DNA from: Nitrosomaritimum sp049414205
GTDB taxonomy: Archaea > Thermoproteota > Nitrososphaeria > Nitrososphaerales > Nitrosopumilaceae
Reading direction: 5' to 3'
DNA length: 24,471 bases
NCBI GenBank assembly: GCA_049414205.1
Contig: JBMSGE010000006.1
Coordinates: 1 to 24,471, forward strand
The notes under the pieces: model-generated
The model's database searches: none
Told to the model about the DNA's origin: nothing
Seen by the model: the letters and a program-made list of their open reading frames with translations, nothing else
Position numbers and translations under genes: made by a program
In this document: positions 16,248 to 23,812 of the stretch, piece by piece
Layout of the letters: each line of letters begins with the position of its first letter
Position numbering within the stretch: the stretch's first letter is position 1

Positions 16248-17114
16248 TTATAAGCCTTTGTTTCTCTTAGAGAGTTTTGATGCTACTAAAACTGCATCTT
16301 TTGTCTCCGATACATTATGAGTTCGTATTAGGTCAGCACCGTTTAGAACAGACACTACTTCAGCTGCAATAGATCCAAAGAGTCGATCAGAAGGATTTTC
16401 TTTTTGTAAAATTTTCCCGATTACAGATTTATTTGAAACAGAGATCAAAAGTGGGTATTTTTGTTTTATTGATTTTAGATTTTGTAACACTTTAAGATCT
16501 CTTTCATACCAATCTGATCGTATTTTTGTAAAAAATTGCCCTTTTCCAGATTTTCTAAAAAATCCAATGGCCGGATCCAAGACAATTTTGCTTGAAGGAA
16601 AGTTGACTTTTTTTGTTATACTCAAGCTTTGTCTGAGAAGATTTTTTGTTGACATAACTGGATCTCCTGTTACTAATTTAGTATCAAATGCACATAAAAT
16701 TAATGATGGGTTGTAATTGGATACCACATTAATCATTTTACTGTCATATTTTAAACCAGAAATATCATTAATGATATCAACGCCAAGCTCAAGTGCAGAA
16801 TTTGCTACTTCTGCTCTGCATGTATCTACTGAAATAGGAAGATTAGAAACGTTTTGAATAATTTTAATTGCTTTTGATATTCTGTTAAATTCTTTTTTTT
16901 CAGAAATTAAAGTTGATAGATATGGTGCCGTGGACATTCCTCCAACATCAATAAAATCTGCACCATCTAGTTCCATTTCTTTGATGGTATTTGAGATTGA
17001 TTGCTTTGATGTTTTGATGGATTTTTTGTAAAATGACTCAGAACTAGTGTTTAAAATCCCCATAATACGTACTGGATTCGTTCCACCTACGCCTACATTA
17101 CCTAGTTTTGTCAT
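16248..17114 (-). CDS. Dihydropteroate synthase-like protein
   Basis: A 288 aa barrel protein of the DHPS family, which joins hydroxymethylpterin pyrophosphate to an arylamine in folate or methanopterin synthesis. Residues corresponding to the catalytic set of bacterial DHPS are kept: N22 (MGILNTSSESF), D56 (ADFIDVGGMST), D97 (ISVDTCR), N116 (NDISG), D180 (LDPAIGF), K229 (SVSNKS) and R264/H266 (IRTHNV). The MptE kinase gene starts only seven bases away on the other strand, which would supply the pyrophosphorylated pterin, so a true pterin role is likely. Whether the second substrate is p-aminobenzoate or a ribofuranosyl-aminobenzene derivative cannot be told from sequence. The inserts around 140-175 differ from bacterial FolP. 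Confidence 0.88.
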   Translation of the reverse strand: MTKLGNVGVGGTNPVRIMGILNTSSESFYKKSIKTSKQSISNTIKEMELDGADFIDVGGMSTAPYLSTLISEKKEFNRISKAIKIIQNVSNLPISVDTCRAEVANSALELGVDIINDISGLKYDSKMINVVSNYNPSLILCAFDTKLVTGDPVMSTKNLLRQSLSITKKVNFPSSKIVLDPAIGFFRKSGKGQFFTKIRSDWYERDLKVLQNLKSIKQKYPLLISVSNKSVIGKILQKENPSDRLFGSIAAEVVSVLNGADLIRTHNVSETKDAVLVASKLSKRNKGL

Positions 17115-17121
17115 ATGATTT

Positions 17122-17886
17122 ATGATGAACTATACCAATTTGAGTGATATGATGATTTCGGGATGGAATTCAAGATATAACAAAATTCTGAAAGAATTCA
17201 AGTACAGTAAACGAAAAGATATGGAATCTGCTATTTTGTTAGAATCTACGATTAATGACCAAAATCAAATAAAAAAAATCAAACGGTTAATTGATAATCA
17301 AGTAGTTTTGGTAATCGGTTCTGGACCATCCTTATCTTATGCCATTCCAAAATTAAAACAGATAAAAAAAACTGTGACGATTGTTGCAGATTCTGCACTC
17401 AAGCCGATAGTTGAAAGTGGGATTAAACCAGATATTGTTGTAACTGATCTTGATGGAGATGAAAAGATTTTAAAAAAAATTGGTAAGACAAATACGATAT
17501 TTGTGGTTCATGCTCATGGAGACAACATTTCAAAACTTGACTTTGTTGGAAATTTCAAAAATTATTTGGGGTCAACTCAAGCAAAGCCATTTGGTAAAAT
17601 ACAAAACTTTGGAGGATTTACAGATGGGGATAGGGCAGTTTTTCTTGCAAGTTATTTTAATGCAAAAAAGATTATTCTTTTTGGAATGGATTTTGGAAAT
17701 AGGATCGGTAGATTTTCAAACACCAAGCCATCTGAAAGAAAAATTAAATTAAAAAAATTAAGAAAAGGGAAATCTTTGCTAGAATGGCTTTCAACAAAAA
17801 CAAAATCTGAATTATTTACTACTTCCCAACCCTTATCTGGATTCAAAAAGATCCCTTACAGGAATCTGGATATCATAATTACCTAG
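17122..17886 (+). CDS. mptE: MptE-type 6-hydroxymethyl-7,8-dihydropterin pyrophosphokinase
   Basis: Member of the archaeal DUF115 family, whose Methanocaldococcus member MptE transfers pyrophosphate from ATP to 6-hydroxymethyl-7,8-dihydropterin, replacing bacterial FolK. The 254 aa protein contains the family motifs VIGSGPSLS (64-72), VVTDLDGDE (106-114), VVHAHGDN (128-135), NFGGFTDGDRA (162-172) and LFGMDFGNRIG (186-196). ATG at 17122 and 17125 come first; ATG at 17149 or 17152 would give MISGWNSRYNKI, closer to what I remember of the family start, and leave more room for promoters. It is divergent from the dihydropteroate synthase-like gene, and together they form a pterin cofactor pair. 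Confidence 0.9.
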   Translation: MMNYTNLSDMMISGWNSRYNKILKEFKYSKRKDMESAILLESTINDQNQIKKIKRLIDNQVVLVIGSGPSLSYAIPKLKQIKKTVTIVADSALKPIVESGIKPDIVVTDLDGDEKILKKIGKTNTIFVVHAHGDNISKLDFVGNFKNYLGSTQAKPFGKIQNFGGFTDGDRAVFLASYFNAKKIILFGMDFGNRIGRFSNTKPSERKIKLKKLRKGKSLLEWLSTKTKSELFTTSQPLSGFKKIPYRNLDIIIT

Positions 17887-17892
17887 AATGCA

Positions 17893-17899
17893 TTTAATA
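17893..17899 (+). promoter_or_regulatory. TATA-like box before coiled-coil gene and guaA
   Basis: TTTAATA is centred 27 bases before the ATG at 17923, fitting leaderless transcription and deciding that start over the in-frame TTG at 17911. It lies in the short gap after mptE. Confidence 0.5.
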
Positions 17900-17922
17900 G
17901 CCATATCTACTTGAGTCCAAAC

Positions 17923-18483
17923 ATGAAACCATCAGAGGAACAAATCAAAGAGATTGTTAGCTGGCGAGAGGATCTAGTCAAACAGATCGATAAACATACT
18001 CAAGCCATAGAAATCCTAGAAAATAGGCTCCAGGTTTTAGATTCTATGCTCAAAGAATCCAGTTTTACAAAGGCATCATCTTTAGGTGTCCCCCAAAAAC
18101 CCTCTGAAGAAAAACCCATTGCAGGGAAAAAATCTATTCCCATTACTAGTGGAAATGAAGGTAAAGTTATTGCAAATGCCTTTGTATCTCCAGAACAAGT
18201 AGAGATAATTTTAGAAAATGATATGAAAATTACTCCAGATATTCCTCCTTTCAAATCATTCTTTTTAGATAGAATTATTGGAGAAATGAGAAAAAAAGAT
18301 ACCGCTGATGCAGATACTGGAAAAATTCAAAAAGATTCTATTATCGATTATGTAATTAACAAAAATGGTTCAGATATTCGTGAAATAATTATCAAAAACT
18401 ACAAGGAAAAAGAAAGAGTGAATGAGATCATCAACACCGCTGGTTGGTCTCTTACACGTATGTTAGAAAATATCAAAAAGTGA
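17923..18483 (+). CDS. Unknown coiled-coil protein upstream of guaA
   Basis: I do not recognise this family. From ATG 17923 the product is 186 aa (an in-frame TTG at 17911 adds four). Residues about 5-48 form a heptad-like helix (SWREDLVKQIDKHTQAIEIL and onward) predicted to be a coiled coil. A polar linker rich in Pro, Ser and Lys follows (about 50-85), then a compact alpha/beta-looking C-terminal domain with PDIPPFKSFFLDRI and a final helical segment ending in GWSLTRMLENIKK. It has no cysteines, signal peptide or membrane segment. The coil suggests a dimeric or adaptor protein. guaA starts four bases after its stop, so the two are co-transcribed and, probably, translationally coupled. Confidence 0.82.
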   Translation: MKPSEEQIKEIVSWREDLVKQIDKHTQAIEILENRLQVLDSMLKESSFTKASSLGVPQKPSEEKPIAGKKSIPITSGNEGKVIANAFVSPEQVEIILENDMKITPDIPPFKSFFLDRIIGEMRKKDTADADTGKIQKDSIIDYVINKNGSDIREIIIKNYKEKERVNEIINTAGWSLTRMLENIKK

Positions 18484-18487
18484 TTAA

Positions 18488-20011
18488 ATGGATAAAATAG
18501 TTGTTTTAGATTTTGGTTCGCAATACAGTCATCTTATCTGTAGAAGAATACGAGAATTTTCAGTTTATGCTGAACTTGTTCCATATGATATTTCCTTAGA
18601 AGAATTAAAAAAGCATAATCCAAAGGGAATAATTTTTTCAGGCGGACCATCAAGTGTGTATAATTCAGATGCACCTACTCCCGCTGAAGGAGTTTTTGAT
18701 ACCAACTTACCTCTTCTAGGAATTTGTTATGGACATCAGTTAATTGTAAACAAATATGGTGGAAAAGTAAAACGAGCAAACAAAGAATATGGTTCATCTC
18801 TCCTAACAATAGATAATGATAAGGATCTTCTAAATGGAGTTGGTGAATCTGTAAGAGCATGGATGAGTCATGGAGATGAGGCAGAAGAGATTCCACCTGG
18901 TTTTCAAGTGATTGGTCATACTGAAAGCGCAAAGGCTGCAGCAATTGCTTCGGAGGAAAAGTCAGTTTATGGAATTCAGTTTCATCCTGAGGTTGTTCAC
19001 ACAGAACAGGGCACAGAAATTCTCAAAAATTTTGTTCTCAAAGTTTGTGGTGCTAGCCAAGATTGGACAATGAAGGGATTTATTGAATCTGAGGTAGAAA
19101 AATTATCAAAAATTCAAGGAAATGTATTGTGTGGAGTAAGTGGAGGAATAGATTCTACAGTGGCAGCCTTGCTAATTCATAGAGCAATTGGAGATAGACT
19201 AAAGTGTGTTTTTGTAGATAATGGTCTTTTGAGATTAGATGAAGGAAAGGAGATTGAAGAGATGTTTAAGAATAATTTTAAGGTGAATTTTACAGCAGTA
19301 GATGCTGGAGAAAAATTTTTGGGTAAACTGAAGGGAGTAGAAGATCCTGAAAGGAAGAGGAAAATTGTCGGTGAGGAATTTGTATCGGTGTTTACTGAAT
19401 TTGCAGAAACAAATGGCCCTTTCAAGTGGCTGGCTCAAGGTACACTATATCCAGATGTAATTGAAAGTGGGGTTTCAAAAGGTCCTGCATCAGTCATAAA
19501 ATCTCATCATAATGTAGGGGGATTACCTGACTGGTTAGACTTGGAGGTGTTAGAACCGTTAAAGGAACTTTACAAAGACGAGGTTAGAGAAATTGCAAAG
19601 ATTCTAGAAGTTCCTGAAAAATTATTCATGAGGCATCCCTTCCCTGGACCTGGTCTTTCTGTAAGAATAATTGGAGAAATTACTCCAAAAAAACTTGAGA
19701 TTTGTAAGTTAGCTAGTAAAATTGTTGAAGAAGAATTGATGGAAGCAAATCTCTACCAAAATGTTTGGCAGGCATATGCAGCTGTAGGGGATGACAAAGC
19801 AGTTGGAGTAGTAGGTGATGAAAGAAAATATGGAAATATAGTGATGATAAGAGTTGTTGATTCAATTGATGCGATGACTGCTGATTGGACAAGACTTCCG
19901 CACGGATTATTAGAAAAAATGAGTAATAGAATAACTAATGAAATTGAAGATGTGACTTGGGTTACCTATACAATTTCAAGTAAGCCCCCAGCTACTATTG
20001 AGCCCCAATAA
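18488..20011 (+). CDS. guaA: GMP synthase, glutamine-hydrolysing, single-chain
   Basis: Aminates XMP to GMP using ATP and glutamine ammonia. The 507 aa chain joins both halves: the class I glutaminase (about 1-188; nucleophile C80 in LLGICYGHQL, H166/E168 in IQFHPEVVH) and the ATP pyrophosphatase plus dimerisation domain (PP-loop SGGIDST at 218-224; SHHNVGGLPD; HPFPGPGLSVR; C-terminal KPPATIEPQ). Many euryarchaea encode the two halves as separate genes, so the fused, bacterial/eukaryotic-style form is a lineage feature. It closes the XMP to GMP step after the guaB product. It follows the coiled-coil gene by four bases with no promoter of its own. Confidence 0.97.
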   Translation: MDKIVVLDFGSQYSHLICRRIREFSVYAELVPYDISLEELKKHNPKGIIFSGGPSSVYNSDAPTPAEGVFDTNLPLLGICYGHQLIVNKYGGKVKRANKEYGSSLLTIDNDKDLLNGVGESVRAWMSHGDEAEEIPPGFQVIGHTESAKAAAIASEEKSVYGIQFHPEVVHTEQGTEILKNFVLKVCGASQDWTMKGFIESEVEKLSKIQGNVLCGVSGGIDSTVAALLIHRAIGDRLKCVFVDNGLLRLDEGKEIEEMFKNNFKVNFTAVDAGEKFLGKLKGVEDPERKRKIVGEEFVSVFTEFAETNGPFKWLAQGTLYPDVIESGVSKGPASVIKSHHNVGGLPDWLDLEVLEPLKELYKDEVREIAKILEVPEKLFMRHPFPGPGLSVRIIGEITPKKLEICKLASKIVEEELMEANLYQNVWQAYAAVGDDKAVGVVGDERKYGNIVMIRVVDSIDAMTADWTRLPHGLLEKMSNRITNEIEDVTWVTYTISSKPPATIEPQ

Positions 20012-20044
20012 TTGAAAATTATCTGTGCCTAATTCTAGGTGTGG

Positions 20045-20053
20045 TTATTATTT
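20045..20053 (+). promoter_or_regulatory. TATA-like box of the DUF6659-like gene
   Basis: TTATTATTT is centred about 26 bases before the ATG at 20074, as expected for a leaderless transcript. It lies in the 62-base gap after guaA, which otherwise shows nothing I can name. Confidence 0.4.
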
Positions 20054-20073
20054 GAGTAGAAAAATTATCCTTT

Positions 20074-20433
20074 ATGGAGTATCAAAAGATCTGTGAGGAA
20101 ATCGTTGATAGTGATGAACAAATTCGTTATGCAGGAATTTATGATTACGGAGAATTATACGAAAAAACTAAACCAGGAATCACTAGTTATCTTACAAGAG
20201 AAGAGACTGAAACTTCATTATCTCAAGCAATTTACAGATGGTCAACAAGGAAAAAAACCATCACCAAAATTGGAAAGCCAATTTTTGCAATGGCAAAATA
20301 TGAAAAAGTTTATCGAATTACTCTTCCAGTAGGTGGTGCAGGGTTAATTTTGGTAAGCACTGAATTAAGTGCAAATGTAAATGAAATTGTAGATAAAATT
20401 TTGAAAATTCAATCAAAATATTCAGAAAATTGA
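20074..20433 (+). CDS. Small soluble protein, DUF6659-like
   Basis: A 119 aa protein that resembles the small thaumarchaeal proteins grouped as DUF6659, an assignment I make from memory and hold moderately. It has N-terminal helices (EYQKICEEIVDSDEQ), a strand with IRYAGIYDYGELYEK, a helix with ETETSLSQAIYRWSTRKK, and strands FAMAKYEKVYRITLP and GAGLILVSTE before a C-terminal helix. The alpha/beta order recalls a roadblock or profilin-type fold. Function is unknown; relatives are often present in several copies per genome. It has its own TATA-like box and stands alone between guaA and the split-barrel gene. Confidence 0.78.
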   Translation: MEYQKICEEIVDSDEQIRYAGIYDYGELYEKTKPGITSYLTREETETSLSQAIYRWSTRKKTITKIGKPIFAMAKYEKVYRITLPVGGAGLILVSTELSANVNEIVDKILKIQSKYSEN

Positions 20434-20454
20434 TTTTGATTATTGTGCAACTAC

Positions 20455-20461
20455 TTTAATA
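20455..20461 (+). promoter_or_regulatory. TATA-like box of the split-barrel flavoprotein gene
   Basis: TTTAATA is centred 25 bases before the ATG at 20483, in the 49-base gap after the preceding gene. It is the same heptamer as the box at 17893-17899. Confidence 0.45.
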
Positions 20462-20482
20462 CAAATTTGTTTTATAGAAAAT

Positions 20483-20947
20483 ATGGTAAAAATACCAGAG
20501 GAGATTAAAGAATTCTTTGAGGATCAGGGAGTTTTTGTGGTAGGTACCACAAGTGGGGGAAGTATTGCAAATGTGTCACCAAGAATCTTCTTTAAAATTG
20601 ACGAAGAGGTAGTTTATTGGCTAGATTTTTTTAAACACAAATCATACAAAAATTTCAAGGCAAATCCATGGACGACCATTGCAGTTTTTAACAAAGATAA
20701 TCTGAAAGGATATCAATTCCGTGGAACTGTTAGTTTTATTACTGATGAACCAACAAAAAGTCAAATAAAAAATTCCATAATATCAGAAACGCTAGAAAGA
20801 TCATCGTCTCAGAAAATCAAATCGCTTTCTAACCAAGATGCAGAAGTAATTCAATTCGAAGTAAAGGTTTGTTATTCATTAAATCCCGAAGAATATTCAG
20901 ATATGCCAATTGGATCAGATACTGATTCTACCCAAGTGTTTTCATAG
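20483..20947 (+). CDS. Pyridoxamine 5'-phosphate oxidase-like FMN-binding protein
   Basis: A 154 aa protein with the split beta-barrel of the PNPOx-like flavoprotein superfamily. Typical elements are the N-terminal helix (IPEEIKEFFEDQGVFVVGTT), the strand pair SIANVSPRIFFKI then VVYWLDFFKHKSYKNFKANP (residues about 25-60), and WTTIAVFNKDNLKGYQFRGTV (about 61-80), where FMN phosphate contacts normally lie. Such proteins reduce or bind flavin, F420, heme or pyridoxal compounds; the C-terminal signature of true pyridoxamine oxidase is missing, so that activity is unlikely. It has its own TATA-like box and no operon partner. The substrate is unknown. Confidence 0.82.
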   Translation: MVKIPEEIKEFFEDQGVFVVGTTSGGSIANVSPRIFFKIDEEVVYWLDFFKHKSYKNFKANPWTTIAVFNKDNLKGYQFRGTVSFITDEPTKSQIKNSIISETLERSSSQKIKSLSNQDAEVIQFEVKVCYSLNPEEYSDMPIGSDTDSTQVFS

Positions 20948-20953
20948 TAATCT

Positions 20954-20962
20954 ATTAAATAA
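20954..20962 (+). promoter_or_regulatory. TATA-like box of the DUF2024-like gene
   Basis: ATTAAATAA is centred 26 bases before the ATG at 20984, right after the stop of the preceding gene. Confidence 0.45.
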
Positions 20963-20983
20963 TCAAAAATTTGCAAATTCGAT

Positions 20984-21244
20984 ATGGATTTTCACGTTTT
21001 TGATACCTATGTTAAAGCAAAAGATGGACACACCATGCACTTTGATGTGATTACGGATAACAAAGAAATTGAAAAGGCAATAGAATATGCAAAAAAATGG
21101 CTTTCTTCAATAGGCGAAAATGATGCAAAGGTAACACTAGAAGAGTGTAAATTTTGTCATTCTCAGTCAGTACCAGAAGAAATAGAAATTGAGATTATGA
21201 CTGATGGGTATTTTATTTCCAAAATGGAAGGATGTCCTCAATAA
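20984..21244 (+). CDS. DUF2024-like small protein
   Basis: An 86 aa protein that matches what I remember of DUF2024: HVFDTYVKAKDGHTMHFDV at the start, a helix with EYAKKWLSSIGE, then ECKFCHSQ (a CxxC-H arrangement with C51, C54 and H55) and the C-terminal ISKMEGCPQ with a third cysteine. The cysteines and histidine could bind a metal such as zinc, although this has not been shown for the family as far as I know. Function is unknown. It has its own TATA-like box, and its stop is one base from the stop of the convergent ROK kinase gene. Confidence 0.85.
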   Translation: MDFHVFDTYVKAKDGHTMHFDVITDNKEIEKAIEYAKKWLSSIGENDAKVTLEECKFCHSQSVPEEIEIEIMTDGYFISKMEGCPQ

Positions 21245-21245
21245 T

Positions 21246-22109
21246 CTAATTTAGCAAGGCCGCTCCAAATACTCCTGCCGAATCCCCTAGACTGTTTTTC
21301 AAAATTGGGGTATCAACTAGATCGCTGAATACTTTTTCGTAAACAATTTTGATTCCATCAGAATAAAGAAAATCAATGTTGGATAGTCCTCCTCCCATAA
21401 CAATAACATCAGGATCTAAGATATCGATTACATTTGCAAGACTTGTTCCAAAATTATCTAGAAAATTTTCCTTCCATTGTACAAATTTAGGATTCTCTGA
21501 ATTCACTATATCGGGTAAGGATTGTTTAGTTCCTGTTAAGGTCTCCCAACTTTTTTCAAGTGCAGGTCCACTGATGTAGGTTTCCACACATCCTTTTTTA
21601 CCACAATAACACTGATTTCCATTTTTGTATAAGGTGTGGTGTCCCCATTCTCCTGCAATGTTTGTTCTGCCATGATGAATTTTTCCATCAATAATAATTC
21701 CTCCTCCTACACCTGTTCCCATAATTACACCAAAAACAACTGAATGGTTTTTTGCACATCCCATATTCGCCTCTGATATTGCAAAACAATTTGCATCATT
21801 TTCTATCATAATTTTTTTTTCAAGTTTTTGTTCAAGATCTTCTTTCAGAGGAAGTCCTATCAAACATTGAGTATTACTGTTTTTTAGCAATCCAGTTTTT
21901 TTTGATATTGCGCCAGGAGTACAAATACCAACCGTGAAATCATTGATGCTTTGTGAAAGCTCGTTTACCAAAGAAGAGATCTGATTTATTATTTCTCGAT
22001 AATTTTCTTTTGGTGTTGGAACTCTAATTCGTTGAACAGTATTCAGAGAATCATCAAGAAGTATTCCTTCAATTTTAGTTCCACCCAAATCTATTCCTAT
22101 TTTATGCAC
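21246..22109 (-). CDS. ROK-family sugar kinase (glucokinase-like)
   Basis: A 287 aa ATP-dependent sugar kinase of the ROK family. The phosphate loop GIDLGGTKIEG (5-15), the catalytic base D105 in IENDANCFAISEA, the nucleotide-binding GVIMGTGVGGGI (127-138), the sugar-contacting GEWGHH (153-158) and the ROK zinc motif CYCGKKGCVETY (C167, C169, C174, with H157) are all present. Glucose, N-acetylmannosamine or fructose are the usual substrates; the exact sugar cannot be read. No DNA-binding domain is present, so it is an enzyme rather than a ROK repressor. The start is GTG at 22109, directly giving the expected N-terminus. A minus-strand CTTAAG near 22134 is a possible TATA box. Confidence 0.92.
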   Translation of the reverse strand: MHKIGIDLGGTKIEGILLDDSLNTVQRIRVPTPKENYREIINQISSLVNELSQSINDFTVGICTPGAISKKTGLLKNSNTQCLIGLPLKEDLEQKLEKKIMIENDANCFAISEANMGCAKNHSVVFGVIMGTGVGGGIIIDGKIHHGRTNIAGEWGHHTLYKNGNQCYCGKKGCVETYISGPALEKSWETLTGTKQSLPDIVNSENPKFVQWKENFLDNFGTSLANVIDILDPDVIVMGGGLSNIDFLYSDGIKIVYEKVFSDLVDTPILKNSLGDSAGVFGAALLN

Positions 22110-22157
22110 AAAACATCTAATGAGTAAGAATGCTTAAGTTTTCAGGAGGAATTTCTA

Positions 22158-23768
22158 CTATCCTGGCATTCCGCCAGGTGCACCTGAACTTGCAATTACA
22201 TCATCGATTCTAAGAATCATGCAAGCTGCCTCTGTTGCAGATTTTATGATTTGTTCCTTTACTGCAATTGGCTCTACTACATCAATTGATAACATATCTG
22301 CAATCCTAGTATTTTTAGCATCAATTCCAGTCCATTTTCTACCCTGACTTTGTTTTGCTCTTAGTTTTGCCATTGTATCAATTGGATCCATACCTGCATT
22401 TTCAGAAATAGTTAAAGGAATAATCTCAAGAGCTTCTGCGTATTTTTTAATTGCAAGTTGTTCTCTGCCATCAAAGTTATCAGCCCAATCTTTTAGAAGT
22501 GATGCAGCATATGATTCTGGTGCGCCACCGCCTGCGACAATTTCAGGTTTTTCAATTACATCCTTTACGACCATAAGAGAATCATGAATTGAACGGTCAA
22601 CCTCATCAATTACTCTCTGAGATCCACCTCTGATTAGCATGGTAACAGATTGAGGATTTCTACAACCTTCTATGAAAACCCATTTGTCAGATTCTACTTT
22701 CTTTTGATGAACTAGATTTGCAGCTCCAAGATCTTTTTCCGTAAGATCTTCAAGATTTGCTGAAACACGACCGCCTGTTGCTTTTCCAAGTTTTATCATG
22801 TCGCTTTCTTTCACACGACGAACGGCCAAAATTCCGTATTTAGCGAGATAATGTTGAGCAATATCATCAATGCCTTTTTGACAAATCAAGACATTGCATC
22901 CAATGTCATGTAGTTTGTCAACCATAGTTTTTAGCATTCTATTTTCCTCTTCTAGGAACATCTGCATTTGTGTTGGATCTGAAATTCTAATTTCAGAACT
23001 CATTTCAGTTTTTTCTATTTCAAGAGCAGTGTTTAGAAGAGCAATTTTTGCATGTTCAATACGAGTTGGCATACCACTATGGACTATTTCTTTGTCCAAA
23101 ACTATACCTTTGACAATTTGTGTATCTTGTATAGAACCACCTGTTTTCTTTTCTACTTTGATATTGTCAAGATCTACAGCATAGGCATCACCTTTCTTGG
23201 TAGCTATACTTAGGATAGAATCAACAACCACTTTAGATAAAGTGTCACTGTCTTCAGAAATTAATTTTGATTCCATACTGGTTACTGCAATTTTTAATAA
23301 TGATTCTTTATCGTCAGGTTTGATTTTCTTGGCCATTTCTGAGTAAATTTCTAATGTTTTTTCTGATGCTGCCTGATAACCATCAACTATTACTGAGGCA
23401 TGAACATCCTTTTTCAGTAGCTCTTCAGCCTTTGCCAAAAGAGTTCCTCCAAAAACTACTGAGGAAGTAGTTCCATCTCCAACTTCATTATCAACGGTTT
23501 TTGAGATTTCAACCATCATTTTTGCGGCTGGATGCTGGACATCGATTTCTTTCAAAATTGTTGCCCCATCATTTGTAATGGTAACATCTCCTAAGGAATC
23601 AACTAACATTTTATCTAGACCACGTGGGCCAAGGCTACTTTTAACCAAATTTGCTACCAATTTTGCAGCAGCAATATTGTTTTGTTGAGCATCTTTACCT
23701 TTTTGTTGTAACGCACTCTCCTTTAGAACTAATACAGGTCCATTTGGTCCTTGTTGAATTGATGCCAT
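22158..23768 (-). CDS. Thermosome subunit (group II chaperonin)
   Basis: ATP-driven double-ring protein-folding chaperonin. The 536 aa sequence has the equatorial-domain motifs LVKSSLGPRGLDKMLVD (42-58), TNDGATIL with D67, and VGDGTTSSVV (residues 96-105, catalytic D98); the apical and intermediate segments; VAGGGAPES; and a C-terminal end ASSGAPGGMPG in place of longer GGM repeats. N-terminal MASIQQGPNGPVLVLKESA is normal. Thaumarchaea usually encode two or more subunits that can mix in one ring; which paralogue this is cannot be decided here. The upstream gap holds a TATA-like box and a 7-bp inverted repeat that could be a stress-related operator. Confidence 0.97.
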   Translation of the reverse strand: MASIQQGPNGPVLVLKESALQQKGKDAQQNNIAAAKLVANLVKSSLGPRGLDKMLVDSLGDVTITNDGATILKEIDVQHPAAKMMVEISKTVDNEVGDGTTSSVVFGGTLLAKAEELLKKDVHASVIVDGYQAASEKTLEIYSEMAKKIKPDDKESLLKIAVTSMESKLISEDSDTLSKVVVDSILSIATKKGDAYAVDLDNIKVEKKTGGSIQDTQIVKGIVLDKEIVHSGMPTRIEHAKIALLNTALEIEKTEMSSEIRISDPTQMQMFLEEENRMLKTMVDKLHDIGCNVLICQKGIDDIAQHYLAKYGILAVRRVKESDMIKLGKATGGRVSANLEDLTEKDLGAANLVHQKKVESDKWVFIEGCRNPQSVTMLIRGGSQRVIDEVDRSIHDSLMVVKDVIEKPEIVAGGGAPESYAASLLKDWADNFDGREQLAIKKYAEALEIIPLTISENAGMDPIDTMAKLRAKQSQGRKWTGIDAKNTRIADMLSIDVVEPIAVKEQIIKSATEAACMILRIDDVIASSGAPGGMPG

Positions 23769-23771
23769 TAA

Positions 23772-23811
23772 GATTCAGCTTCAATCCCCTGAATCCCCCT
23801 TTTTAATATTA
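23772..23811 (-). promoter_or_regulatory. Thermosome promoter with inverted repeat
   Basis: The 44-base gap between ade and the thermosome gene contains, on the minus strand, a TATA-like TAATATTAAAAA (23800-23811) centred 37 bases before the ATG, implying a leader of about 12 bases. Between box and start lies a perfect inverted repeat, GATTCAG (23772-23778) and CTGAATC (23789-23795), spaced by 10 bases, plus a tandem GGGGATTCA/GGGGATTGA. The predicted transcription start falls inside the repeat, so a protein-binding operator fits better than an RNA hairpin. Confidence 0.5.
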
Positions 23812-23812
23812 C

